A DNA stretch of 35,924 nucleotides from an uncultured Bacteroides sp. (lineage in GTDB: Bacteria; Bacteroidota; Bacteroidia; Bacteroidales; Bacteroidaceae), in the NCBI RefSeq assembly GCF_959029255.1, contig NZ_CAUFUE010000040.1:1-35924 (forward strand), given 5' to 3'. The notes beneath the pieces are model-generated. The model worked only from the letters and a program-made list of their open reading frames with translations, was not told where the DNA came from and searched no databases. Shown piece by piece: positions 23,931-32,093 of this stretch (position 1 is its first letter; every line of letters begins with the position of its first letter). Both the position numbers and the translations under genes were made by a program.

Positions 23931-24830
23931 ATGACAGAAGAAAAAGCAACAAATATGGGTGCGCACAATTTGTGCTGTATAGGATATATCACTAAAGATA
24001 AAATAATTACGCCACATAACACAGTAGATATGCCGGGCGGTACTTCTTTCTACTTTGCCCATGCCATCAGGCATTTGAATGCCAACGGCTTTTTACTGGT
24101 AACAGCTTTGGCTGATGCTGATATGAATGTTGTAGAAGATATTAGAAAAGAAGGGATTGAAGTAAAAGTTCTACCCAGCGCCCATTCCGTATGCTTCGAA
24201 AACATATATGGAGAAAATCAGAATGAACGCGCGCAACGTGTAACGGCTAAAGCCGACCCATTCACAGCAGAAGGTTTACAGGATATCAATGCACAAATCA
24301 TCCATTTAGGTAGCCTGTTGGCTGATGACTTTTCATTAGAACTCATTAAGTATTTGTCAGGAAAAGGATTATTATCTGTTGATGTGCAAGGCTTTCTGCG
24401 TAAAGTAGAAAACGAAAGAGTGTTACCGGTGGACTGGCCTGAAAAAAGAGAAGCTTTGAAATATATTCATATACTGAAAGCCAATGAGTCCGAAATGGAA
24501 GTTCTTACACATTGCTCCAATCCACGGGAAGCCGCCCTATTAATTGCAGATTGGGGGGTGAAAGAAGTATTGCTTACATTGGGAGACAAAGGGTCATTGA
24601 TATACACCAAGGGGCAATTTTATGAAATACCGGCTTATCCTGCCATGCAGATAGTAGACGCTACGGGATGCGGCGACACTTATATGGTGGGGTATCTATA
24701 TATGCGCAATAAAGGTGTTTCATATAAAGAAGCCGGATGTTTTGCAGCTGCCATGTGTACAATCAAGCTCCAATCGCACGGACCATTCTGCGGCACGGAA
24801 GAAGAGATAGAAAGAGTTATCGGCGGATAA
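23931..24830 (+). CDS. PfkB-family sugar/nucleoside kinase
   Basis: This 299-residue ribokinase-fold enzyme is predicted to phosphorylate a sugar or nucleoside using ATP. The N-terminal substrate motif is MPGGTSFYFAHAIRHLN (34-50). The C-terminal PfkB signature DATGCGDTYMVGYLY (243-257) contains the anion hole and catalytic Asp249. The ATP-side strand VLLTLGDKGSLIY is at 213-225. The start is the ATG at 23931, not the upstream in-frame codon at 23883, because the latter precedes the predicted promoter box. The substrate cannot be read from sequence; the divergent membrane protein might be functionally linked but this is only proximity. Confidence 0.88.
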   Translation: MTEEKATNMGAHNLCCIGYITKDKIITPHNTVDMPGGTSFYFAHAIRHLNANGFLLVTALADADMNVVEDIRKEGIEVKVLPSAHSVCFENIYGENQNERAQRVTAKADPFTAEGLQDINAQIIHLGSLLADDFSLELIKYLSGKGLLSVDVQGFLRKVENERVLPVDWPEKREALKYIHILKANESEMEVLTHCSNPREAALLIADWGVKEVLLTLGDKGSLIYTKGQFYEIPAYPAMQIVDATGCGDTYMVGYLYMRNKGVSYKEAGCFAAAMCTIKLQSHGPFCGTEEEIERVIGG

Positions 24831-24871
24831 TATAAAACCTTGGTAAATCCGGCTTATCTATTTATTATTTA

Positions 24872-24879
24872 TATCTTTG
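24872..24879 (+). promoter_or_regulatory. -7 element of the Crp/Fnr gene
   Basis: TATCTTTG is a perfect TAnnTTTG match 18 bases before the ATG at 24898. An in-frame TTG start at 24877 would lie inside the box and is therefore rejected. Confidence 0.65.
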
Positions 24880-24897
24880 TTCGCAAATTATAATACC

Positions 24898-25587
24898 ATG
24901 GAAAAGACATCACTAGACGATAAGCATAAACAGATATTGTTACAAATACCTCTCTTCAGAGACTTGCCGGACAATATCAGATTATCACTATTGGACAAAC
25001 TGGAATACAACGTGTATTCCGCTGAGAAGAAAGATATCATTGCTACCCAGGGCACTCCCTGCAAAAAGCTCTATGTATTATTGGAAGGGAAACTACGTGT
25101 AGATATCATAGACGGACTGGGTAATAAAGTGATGATTGAATATATCATTGCCCCTCGCGCATTCGCCACTCCTCATCTTTTCGGCTCAAACAATACGCTT
25201 CCGGCGACCTTTACCGCCATTGAACCAAGCACCTTGTTCATGGCAAGTAAAGAGTCGACCTTCAAGCTAATCAGTCAGGACTCCACAATATTGCACAACT
25301 TTCTTTGTGTAACCGGCAATTGCAATGCCTGCACGGTTTCCCGACTGAAAACATTATCCCGTAAAACAGTCCGCGAAAGATTTGTAGTCTACCTATTGGA
25401 ACATAAACCACTGAAAACAAATATAGTAACCATTGTCCACACACAATCGGAACTTGCCGAGTACCTCAATGTCACCCGCCCGGCGCTTTCCAAGGAAATC
25501 AATAAAATGATTAAGGAAGGCATTATCCTGATGACGGGTAAGAAGATTGAGATACTTAACGAAGCAGCATTAAAGGAATATACCTGA
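24898..25587 (+). CDS. Crp/Fnr-family transcriptional regulator
   Basis: This 229-residue protein has a cyclic-nucleotide-binding-like beta-barrel (about 15-125; YVLLEGKLRVDII), a dimer helix (about 128-155) and a C-terminal Crp-type helix-turn-helix (HTQSELAEYLNVTRPALSKEINKM, 181-204). The cAMP-binding residues of Crp are not evident. Cysteines cluster on the dimer helix: Cys137, Cys142 and Cys145, with Cys55 in the barrel, raising redox, haem or Fe-S sensing. It is convergent with the nrf operon (two bases apart). HcpR-like Crp/Fnr proteins control nitrite and nitrosative stress genes in Bacteroidales, so it is a candidate regulator of nrfHA. That assignment is inferred. Confidence 0.88.
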   Translation: MEKTSLDDKHKQILLQIPLFRDLPDNIRLSLLDKLEYNVYSAEKKDIIATQGTPCKKLYVLLEGKLRVDIIDGLGNKVMIEYIIAPRAFATPHLFGSNNTLPATFTAIEPSTLFMASKESTFKLISQDSTILHNFLCVTGNCNACTVSRLKTLSRKTVRERFVVYLLEHKPLKTNIVTIVHTQSELAEYLNVTRPALSKEINKMIKEGIILMTGKKIEILNEAALKEYT

Positions 25588-25589
25588 TT

Positions 25590-26864
25590 TTACCATTTCA
25601 CGAACAAGACTCTCGGATTGATATTCAAGGATAGCCAACCCCAATCTTGCCAGCTCTTATGGTTGCCGCCCTTCACCACATCCATAGACTTGGTGCCGCG
25701 CATTATAGAGTAACCGGCGGAGAGTTTAACGTCTTTCATCACATTCCAATCAATCTGATAATCTATCTCTGAACCTAACCCTTTCTTTAAACCCTCAAGT
25801 TTGGCAGCAGTGGCAAAGTAGTGATAATTCAGTTGCATACTCACCTTCGGAGAAGTTTTATAACTTATACCTGCCTGCATATCCTGCAAACCGGGAGCAT
25901 ACCCATTCTGGAAAAGAGAAGCATAGAAATAGTCCATTGCTCCATAGAACTTATGGTGCGTACCGTAGAGTGGATCAAACGCCTTAAATTTACTGCCCTC
26001 ACCATTCTCACCACTCAAATAGTCGTATCCCAATTTAGCGCTCCATTGTTCGGTAAAAGCGTAAGCAACCTGTAAGCTCGCCATATAAGCAGACACATCC
26101 ATAGAATTTTTGTTCTTTCCCGTCTGATAATAAAAAGCGCCCTGCAACTCCCACGATTGCGGTTTATAAGTAAGATAAGTACCCATGGTTTGCATGCAGC
26201 GGGTATCCGATTTTTGTGTTTCCTTATCTCCTGTTTCCCATCCCAGGTTCATAAACAATAAAGATGCGTTGAAAGGCAACTCGCCTGCCGCATAATGATA
26301 CCACAGTGTCTGCATGTTTTTGTAAGGCTGACCTCCATCCTTATAATAAGTGCCGCCTACCGTTTTCTCGTCATTTTGATTGAAAGCAAGTATAAGGTGC
26401 AACTTATGAGCCTTATTTTCATAACCGAATTTCAAAGCATCATGATAACGTCCGGCCACATTCCAATCCAAACCTCCCAAAATACGTTCATCATCATAAG
26501 ACAAAGTCTGACGTCCTAACTGCGCAAAGAAACCGGTTCCAAAGTCCAGCTTCGCCCACGCCTCGTTCATTATGAAACGTCCGTTCTTATCTATTTGCGC
26601 ATCTTGTCCCCAAACCCCTACGTGCTGGGCCGAAATTTTCATGCTCAGGTTAGAACGTTTGTACTCCATAGACAACCGGGCACGGTTATTGATAAAAGCC
26701 GCAGCCTCCTGTCCCTCATTTCGCGGATAGAGTGCACCGTTGCGATACTCCGCACGAGGCCTGATTTGCATGGACATAGTAAATTCATTTTCCTCTTTTG
26801 AGTCTTGTCCCCAAGACAAACCGGGCAATAACAATAGGCCCAACACAAAATAAATTGTTCTCAT
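25590..26864 (-). CDS. Outer-membrane porin, alginate-export-family-like
   Basis: This 424-residue outer-membrane beta-barrel has an N-terminal signal peptide (cut near residue 19-20, SWG/QD). The alternating amphipathic strands, with GRQTLSYDDERILGGLDWNVAGRYHDALKF (about 117-146), match the alginate-export porin family, and the last residues (PRVLFVKW) end in an aromatic, as outer-membrane barrels do. It starts 7 bases after ccsA, so it is the last gene of the nrf operon. The family name should not be read as a substrate: alginate is not implied, and a channel for nitrite, ammonium or another small solute is plausible but unproved. Confidence 0.82.
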   Translation of the reverse strand: MRTIYFVLGLLLLPGLSWGQDSKEENEFTMSMQIRPRAEYRNGALYPRNEGQEAAAFINNRARLSMEYKRSNLSMKISAQHVGVWGQDAQIDKNGRFIMNEAWAKLDFGTGFFAQLGRQTLSYDDERILGGLDWNVAGRYHDALKFGYENKAHKLHLILAFNQNDEKTVGGTYYKDGGQPYKNMQTLWYHYAAGELPFNASLLFMNLGWETGDKETQKSDTRCMQTMGTYLTYKPQSWELQGAFYYQTGKNKNSMDVSAYMASLQVAYAFTEQWSAKLGYDYLSGENGEGSKFKAFDPLYGTHHKFYGAMDYFYASLFQNGYAPGLQDMQAGISYKTSPKVSMQLNYHYFATAAKLEGLKKGLGSEIDYQIDWNVMKDVKLSAGYSIMRGTKSMDVVKGGNHKSWQDWGWLSLNINPRVLFVKW

Positions 26865-26871
26865 AGCATCT

Positions 26872-27663
26872 TTATTTTAAATTATAGGTATGTACACTCA
26901 CTCCTTGTGCAGCAGGCAAATAATTGATGCCATACCAGCACATTTGTAATAATAAGAAAGCGACAAGCAGTCCCACCAATGCTTTGTGATGCGCCGCCGG
27001 GCGTCCCAAACGGAAATGGACATAAGCCAGGTAAGAAAACCAAGTTGCCGCAGCCCAAGTTTCTTTCGGGTCCCATGCCCAATAATGCCCCCAGGCAGCC
27101 TTTGCCCATATCGCGCCGGACAACATGCCCAACGTCATAAAAGCCAAACCAACGTATGTCAGATTATCACACAAATCCATTTCACGAGGCTCAATGCCTT
27201 TTTTCTTAAACCAAAGCAGATAGACGGCCATTATCGTGGCTGCTCCAAGCATGGCATAAGCAAACATATAAACTATGACATGAGGAGTGAACCATGGACT
27301 TTGCAAAGCAGGCATCAATGTCTTATTATGTATCTCCGGTTTAAAAAGATTTATACAGATAAAGACCAATGAAAGCACAAAGCTAAAACTCAATATCCAT
27401 TTGTATTTCCAACGGCTATAAGTAATAACTCCTGCCAATGGAAGAAAAAATGAATACCACAAACGCGTTTCACCCATAGTCCGCATCGGAGGGCGTTCCA
27501 AAGAAACCCACAACGCGACAATAAAGCTGAAGAAAACAGCCAACCCCAACAAGGTAAATCCGTATACCGCTACCGGACGTTTCTCCCGCCAGGCAGCATA
27601 AGCCCCGAAGCCCCACAATATTAGAGCGACAATCGCAAACGGAGCAAAGTAATTCCAACTCAT
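26872..27663 (-). CDS. ccsA: Cytochrome c biogenesis protein CcsA (ResC), system II
   Basis: This 263-residue polytopic membrane protein belongs to the haem handling family. The WWD haem-binding domain WGHYWAWDPKETW is at 191-203, with flanking His residues near 128 (FTPHVIVY) and 225-226 (AAHHKAL) that are candidate haem ligands. It has about eight predicted membrane segments. It moves haem to the periplasm and with ResB attaches it to CXXCH motifs, here needed for the NrfA and NrfH haems. It overlaps resB by four bases (ATGA), implying translational coupling. Confidence 0.93.
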   Translation of the reverse strand: MSWNYFAPFAIVALILWGFGAYAAWREKRPVAVYGFTLLGLAVFFSFIVALWVSLERPPMRTMGETRLWYSFFLPLAGVITYSRWKYKWILSFSFVLSLVFICINLFKPEIHNKTLMPALQSPWFTPHVIVYMFAYAMLGAATIMAVYLLWFKKKGIEPREMDLCDNLTYVGLAFMTLGMLSGAIWAKAAWGHYWAWDPKETWAAATWFSYLAYVHFRLGRPAAHHKALVGLLVAFLLLQMCWYGINYLPAAQGVSVHTYNLK

Positions 27664-28922
27664 ACCATACCCTCCTTTTTTATCTCTTTGTCCTCATCTT
27701 TATTTTTTCCTTTGGGAGCATTCACAAACAAGCATATAGCACCTGCCATCATCATCAGAATGCCTGCATAAACATAAGGAAGCCACGGGTCACGCACCAG
27801 TTCAAAAACACTGACATCGCTCCATCGCCCTTTGGTTTCATCATAGCTCAACTGGTAAATATTCCATCCGGCTATCTTCAAAGGATGATTCACCTCAATT
27901 GTATCTTGCAGGATATCCCCTTCCTCTGTATAGACGGTCACATCAGAAACAAAGCGTTGCGGTTCCCGTTCAGGCATCACGATACTGACCTGCTCATTCA
28001 GCCGTAATGCTTTATAAGGGAATATGAAACTTCCGCAACTTACCCAACCTTCTTTCGCCTGTCCGGTTTTCGTATTCGTCGCCTTCAGATAGGATGCATA
28101 CGTGGCACCCATCGAATGGAATTCCGTAAATTTCAAAGTATCTTCCGTGGCAACAGAAGCGGCCATCGGTATGGATTGCAGAATTGAAACATCCCAATCC
28201 GATAAATTTCCGCTCTTTATGCCCTCTTCAAGTAACAGATGTTCGGGCGCATCTGCCGGAAGGGCTTGTCCCGTTTCATTATTAATCAGCATCAATTTAG
28301 GGGGATACTCATCAATAGTAAAGTCCTTTAGCTCAATAGCAAGCGGGAGTTCCGACAATTTACCGTTTTCATCCGTAGCCCGCCATTCCGTTTTACCAAG
28401 CTGTGTAATCATTTTCAAGCGTTGCAGGTCGGCATTACCCAATGTAGCCGTCAACAGGGCGACAAACAATCCCACATGGTTGAGCAAGAAAGGAATCTTC
28501 CTCACCTTCAGCGGAAATCCCGCACGCAAAATAGTCAACCCTAAAGAAGTGACCATAGCAATGTACAACAGTACAAACGGCCAGAAAGAAAGCATCTTTG
28601 TAAATCCTATCCCATCTACCGGCGACTGGGTGGATGGCACTTGACGCACCAAGCCCATCACAACCGTAATAATCGCCACACACAACAAGAAAGAAACCGC
28701 AGCCGTATAGTGGCTCAGCCATCCGAAGCAATATACCCTTTTGCGAAGCCCATGCATACCGGTCAACAACAGCAAGTACGCTATCAATACAATGATATTA
28801 ACCGGCCAAGCAAATAAATCCCAACGGATGGCACCGATGGTTACTTGCAAAAGCAAACCTGTGACAAACAGCCCTGCCGCACAAACAAAACCTTCCCTAT
28901 ACCCCCACGGTTTCTTCCACAT
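27660..28922 (-). CDS. resB: Cytochrome c biogenesis protein ResB (Ccs1), system II
   Basis: This 420-residue membrane protein has N-terminal membrane segments (about 10-30, 37-55, 70-95), a further one near 120-140, and a large periplasmic domain (about 190-380) that ends in a final membrane segment (about 385-405). PFLLNHVGLFVALLTATLG (about 144-162) matches the ResB/Ccs1 core. It forms the apocytochrome-handling partner of CcsA. It follows nrfA after 46 bases that include AAATCGT-like repeats. Encoding a haem ligation system beside NrfHA points to dedicated supply, although it may also serve other c-type cytochromes. Confidence 0.9.
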   Translation of the reverse strand: MWKKPWGYREGFVCAAGLFVTGLLLQVTIGAIRWDLFAWPVNIIVLIAYLLLLTGMHGLRKRVYCFGWLSHYTAAVSFLLCVAIITVVMGLVRQVPSTQSPVDGIGFTKMLSFWPFVLLYIAMVTSLGLTILRAGFPLKVRKIPFLLNHVGLFVALLTATLGNADLQRLKMITQLGKTEWRATDENGKLSELPLAIELKDFTIDEYPPKLMLINNETGQALPADAPEHLLLEEGIKSGNLSDWDVSILQSIPMAASVATEDTLKFTEFHSMGATYASYLKATNTKTGQAKEGWVSCGSFIFPYKALRLNEQVSIVMPEREPQRFVSDVTVYTEEGDILQDTIEVNHPLKIAGWNIYQLSYDETKGRWSDVSVFELVRDPWLPYVYAGILMMMAGAICLFVNAPKGKNKDEDKEIKKEGMV

Positions 28923-28968
28923 AAAAACGTCTAATTTATGATTTGATGATTTACAATCGTAAATAACA

Positions 28969-30450
28969 TTATTTTTGCGCCAACCTTCCGTCCGCCTTTG
29001 CCTTTTCCAGCCAAGCCGGTACGGTAGTCTTTAAGAACTTATCTTTCGCAGCTCTCTCGGCATCCATATCCAAGCCGATATATTCTTGAGCCTTAGCTTT
29101 TGTAGAGATATCTGGCATTGGCACATCTCCCGTAAAACCATTCCTTGCCAATACTTTGGATACCGCCAAGCGTGCCTGCAACGCCTTATCCAAACCATGG
29201 GACAGGATACGCTGGATTTCCTGGGGAGCATGGAAAGAACCGCCATGAGAAGCAACTCCAAAGTCCCAACGCCATTGTGCCTGGCGAATCAAAGCCAGCA
29301 CATCTTTCATCTGGTCTTCCGTAGCGCCCTTATCCCAGGCAAATTTAGCTTCGATATGCGCCTTTGCCAATTCCTGTTCCAAGCGATTACGAATTTCATT
29401 CGCCTTGCGTTGACGTTCGTAAACATTGTTACGCAAGGTTTCTTCGCTTTCGCGATGGCAAGTCTGACAAGTGCGGTCTATCATAGCCAATGGGCTCTGT
29501 ATATGGTGATCGCTGAACTTCACGCCACCTTCACTCTTGTAAGGCATGTGGCAATCGGCACACGACACGCCACGTTGTGCATGAATACCCATCTGGGATA
29601 TTTCATAATCGGGATGTTGAGCTTTCAAAATCGGAGTACGGCTCAACTTGTGAATATAATCGGAGAAACCGGCCTCATCATAGTACGCTTCCATATCTTC
29701 CACCGTAAAACCTTTATCCCAAGGGAAGGTCAGATATTTGCCATCACCCTTGAAGTAATATTCCACATGGCACTGGGCGCATACCAAAGAACGCATTTCC
29801 TGCGGAGTGGCTTTTGTAATATCCCTACCCTGACGTTGAAAAGCTTCAATCAAAGCCGGACGGCTGATATGTAAGTTCATGTTTTCGGGTTCGTGGCAAT
29901 CGGCGCAACCGATAGGATTTACTATTTCGTCACCAAAAGCTCCCCACTTATTATTATAGAAAGCATCTACACCGATAGCCTCCATCATACGGGGCACATC
30001 GGGACTCTTACAAGTCCAGCAGGTAGAAGGCTGGGGGCCATCGGTATCCGTTACCGGAGCACCCGTGCGAAGACTTGCCGTAATATCCTCGATAGCATGC
30101 ATGTGTCCGCGAGGAGTAGAATAATCCTTTGAAAAGGCATATCCTGCCCACAAAATCACCATTTCAGGGCGTTTTTCCAATGCGTCTACGGCTACATTTC
30201 CGTTAAACTCGCTCTGAAAATCAGTCTTCGCCGTTTCTGTCCATGTCTGATATTCACGAGGGAAATCATCTTTAAACACCTCATTATGTGCTTCGATTCC
30301 TGTAATCACCGTTTTACGGTTATTAAATACGCTCGCTAATTCTGCCCTGCGTTCCATCAAAGCTGAGACGCACAAGCCCAAGACAAACACTACGACCATT
30401 GAACCACCGAACAATAGCCATCCTTGCCATGATTTAAGTTTCTTTTCCAT
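28969..30450 (-). CDS. nrfA: Cytochrome c nitrite reductase, catalytic subunit
   Basis: This 493-residue pentahaem enzyme carries out the six-electron reduction of nitrite to ammonium in the periplasm. It has the diagnostic active-site haem motif CWTCK (144-148, Lys148 axial ligand) and four CXXCH motifs at 182-186, 224-228, 297-301 and 328-332. Catalytic residues fit the family: Arg114 (TPRGHMH), Tyr231 or Tyr232 (CHVEYYF) and His279 (KAQHPDYE). An uncleaved or signal-like hydrophobic segment is at 10-31. It is 21 bases downstream of nrfH, its electron donor. Confidence 0.97.
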   Translation of the reverse strand: MEKKLKSWQGWLLFGGSMVVVFVLGLCVSALMERRAELASVFNNRKTVITGIEAHNEVFKDDFPREYQTWTETAKTDFQSEFNGNVAVDALEKRPEMVILWAGYAFSKDYSTPRGHMHAIEDITASLRTGAPVTDTDGPQPSTCWTCKSPDVPRMMEAIGVDAFYNNKWGAFGDEIVNPIGCADCHEPENMNLHISRPALIEAFQRQGRDITKATPQEMRSLVCAQCHVEYYFKGDGKYLTFPWDKGFTVEDMEAYYDEAGFSDYIHKLSRTPILKAQHPDYEISQMGIHAQRGVSCADCHMPYKSEGGVKFSDHHIQSPLAMIDRTCQTCHRESEETLRNNVYERQRKANEIRNRLEQELAKAHIEAKFAWDKGATEDQMKDVLALIRQAQWRWDFGVASHGGSFHAPQEIQRILSHGLDKALQARLAVSKVLARNGFTGDVPMPDISTKAKAQEYIGLDMDAERAAKDKFLKTTVPAWLEKAKADGRLAQK

Positions 30451-30471
30451 ATATATGAAGATTTATTGTTG

Positions 30472-31062
30472 TTATTTCTTAATTATTTTCTGAAGCCATT
30501 CCGGTACGGGAGATTCCGGATAAGGTACAAGCGCGGCAGGCGTTGACGAAAGGCTGTTCTTTCCCCCATGCGGCACGTCACGGTGGCAATCCCAACAAGC
30601 TTTGCCGTCACCGGTGAGCGACATCATGTAATCAATCTTCCCCGCATCCACAAATTCGGTAGTCAGTTGCGTATGGCAACGGATGCAGTTGTTCATGATA
30701 ACTTCGGAACTGGCTTCTTGCGCCTGTATAACCTGCGGCTCACTCTTCGTGAGGAAAGCGGCTACGTGCTTCATACCGTCTATTCCTTTGAATGTCCATT
30801 TCTTTACCGCATTTTCATGAGGGACATGGCAATCGTTGCAAGTGGCGTTCCGGCTATGGGAACTATGAAACCACGTCGCATAATAGGGCGCCATGATGTG
30901 GCAATTGACACATGCCGAAGGGTCATCACCCAAATAGGTGTGCGCCCGGAGAAGATACATAAACAGACCTCCTCCACCAACAAGGACACCGCATATAATC
31001 AGTGCCGTTACTTTCCATTTATAGGAAGGAAATAGTTTACTTATGATAGATAGCTTCGCCAT
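30472..31062 (-). CDS. nrfH: NrfH tetrahaem quinol dehydrogenase subunit
   Basis: This 196-residue membrane-anchored cytochrome of the NapC/NirT family has one N-terminal helix (about 17-38) and four CXXCH motifs at 51-55, 75-79, 126-130 and 156-160. It takes electrons from menaquinol and passes them to NrfA. The start is the ATG at 31062; an upstream in-frame GTG at 31080 is rejected because it lies in the -7 promoter element and gives no membrane-topology advantage. It is the first gene of the operon. An operator-like palindrome lies about 40-65 bases upstream. Confidence 0.95.
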   Translation of the reverse strand: MAKLSIISKLFPSYKWKVTALIICGVLVGGGGLFMYLLRAHTYLGDDPSACVNCHIMAPYYATWFHSSHSRNATCNDCHVPHENAVKKWTFKGIDGMKHVAAFLTKSEPQVIQAQEASSEVIMNNCIRCHTQLTTEFVDAGKIDYMMSLTGDGKACWDCHRDVPHGGKNSLSSTPAALVPYPESPVPEWLQKIIKK

Positions 31063-31079
31063 AAAACAAGTATTTTTCA

Positions 31080-31087
31080 CAAAAATA
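31080..31087 (-). promoter_or_regulatory. -7 element of the nrf operon
   Basis: On the minus strand this reads TATTTTTG, a full TAnnTTTG match. Transcription would start near 31073, about 10 bases before the nrfH ATG. No good -33 element stands at the expected distance; that region is occupied by the palindrome. Confidence 0.65.
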
Positions 31088-31104
31088 CACGGTTACTATC
31101 TAAT

Positions 31105-31128
31105 AAAGTGTAATATTGATTACACTTT
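31105..31128. promoter_or_regulatory. Crp/Fnr-type operator palindrome upstream of nrfH
   Basis: AAAGTGTAAT (31105-31114) and ATTACACTTT (31119-31128) are perfect inverted 10-mers around ATTG. The centre, about 31116.5, is near -43 relative to the predicted nrf start, the position of class II Crp/Fnr activators. The GTGTAAT/ATTACAC form resembles Crp/Fnr-family sites. The binding protein is inferred. Confidence 0.7.
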
Positions 31129-31148
31129 GGTGTTTATTTTAAAAGAAA

Positions 31149-32021
31149 TTAAGCCTCCACACCCGTCACCGTCTTCAGCAGATATCCTATCAGGAAGCTC
31201 AATCCCGCCACGGAAAAGCTAAGTACCGCCATTTCGGTGAAACGGCGCTTAAAGTTTTCACTACGGGCTACGGAATAATAATAGTTAAAGAAAGCGATGA
31301 TAAACAATGCCATCAACAGCATGATACACAACGCCATGATAGAATTCGACAACCATACAAACGGCATCACCAATGCCACTACTGTTATTATATAAGCAAT
31401 TCCGGTATACACGGCTGCTTTCACCGGATGTTTATTGGGGTCTTTCTCCGATTTAGTGGAAAGATATTCGGAAGATGCCATTGACAGGGCAGCGGCAATT
31501 CCGGTGATACTGCCTGTCAATGCAATCAGTTTCGAATCGCTCAATGCCAACGTAAAACCGGCAAGCGCACCGGTAAATTCCACTAACGCATCGTTCAGTC
31601 CAAGCACCACCGAACCCATATATTCCAAACGTTCTTCGTTTATCATGCCGATGAGTTGTTCTTCGTGCCGCTCTTCATCACGTGCCATATCAGCAAAATG
31701 CTGCATATCGGGATATTGCGCATAGAACTGGCTGAGGTCTTTTTCTCCCAGTTCCATTTGACGGACAACAAAAGTAATGCCCAGCAAGCGCAGCAGGCAC
31801 ATATAAATGAAAATGCGCATCCGGCGAGGCGGCACGTCACGTCCTGTATAAGTACGCAATGACATATAATGCCGCTTTTCATCTTCCGAGATGCGCATCA
31901 GAATTTTCCGGTTACCCTCATTCTTTTCCACTTTTGCCAATTTCTGATAAACGATACATGAGGTAATCTCGTCTTTCTGCAAGGGAAGCATTTTCTTTAT
32001 AAGCAGCTGTCTGTCATCCAT
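31149..32021 (-). CDS. Ferritin-like/VIT1 fusion protein (MbfA-like)
   Basis: This 290-residue protein fuses a rubrerythrin-like N-terminal domain (1-130) to a VIT1/CCC1 membrane domain (about 135-290). Diiron ligand candidates are Glu18 (LQKDEIT), Glu48/His51 (EDEKRHY), and Glu116 or Glu117 with His119 (RDEERHE). The VIT half shows GLNDALVEFTGALAGFTLAL (141-160), the SMASSEYLSTKSE metal-loop segment (180-192) and several membrane helices. Proteins of this type (MbfA, Dps-VIT) export iron or manganese and resist metal or peroxide stress. It stands between the nrf and xus operons with its own promoter, so an iron balance role is likely. Confidence 0.88.
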   Translation of the reverse strand: MDDRQLLIKKMLPLQKDEITSCIVYQKLAKVEKNEGNRKILMRISEDEKRHYMSLRTYTGRDVPPRRMRIFIYMCLLRLLGITFVVRQMELGEKDLSQFYAQYPDMQHFADMARDEERHEEQLIGMINEERLEYMGSVVLGLNDALVEFTGALAGFTLALSDSKLIALTGSITGIAAALSMASSEYLSTKSEKDPNKHPVKAAVYTGIAYIITVVALVMPFVWLSNSIMALCIMLLMALFIIAFFNYYYSVARSENFKRRFTEMAVLSFSVAGLSFLIGYLLKTVTGVEA

Positions 32022-32059
32022 AATTTTACAAACTTTAGTCCTGTCATTTAAAAGTTATG

Positions 32060-32067
32060 CAAAACTA
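32060..32067 (-). promoter_or_regulatory. -7 element of the ferritin/VIT gene
   Basis: On the minus strand this reads TAGTTTTG, a TAnnTTTG match, 38 bases before the ATG. Confidence 0.5.
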
Positions 32068-32093
32068 CAAATAATTATTCAGATAATAACAGC

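Noticed and set aside
29086..29874. 262-residue frame opposite nrfA
   Set aside because: It is an antisense shadow of nrfA, whose haem motifs are certain.
31063..31080. GTG start of nrfH
   Set aside because: The codon lies in the -7 element TATTTTTG; the ATG at 31062 is consistent with the promoter.
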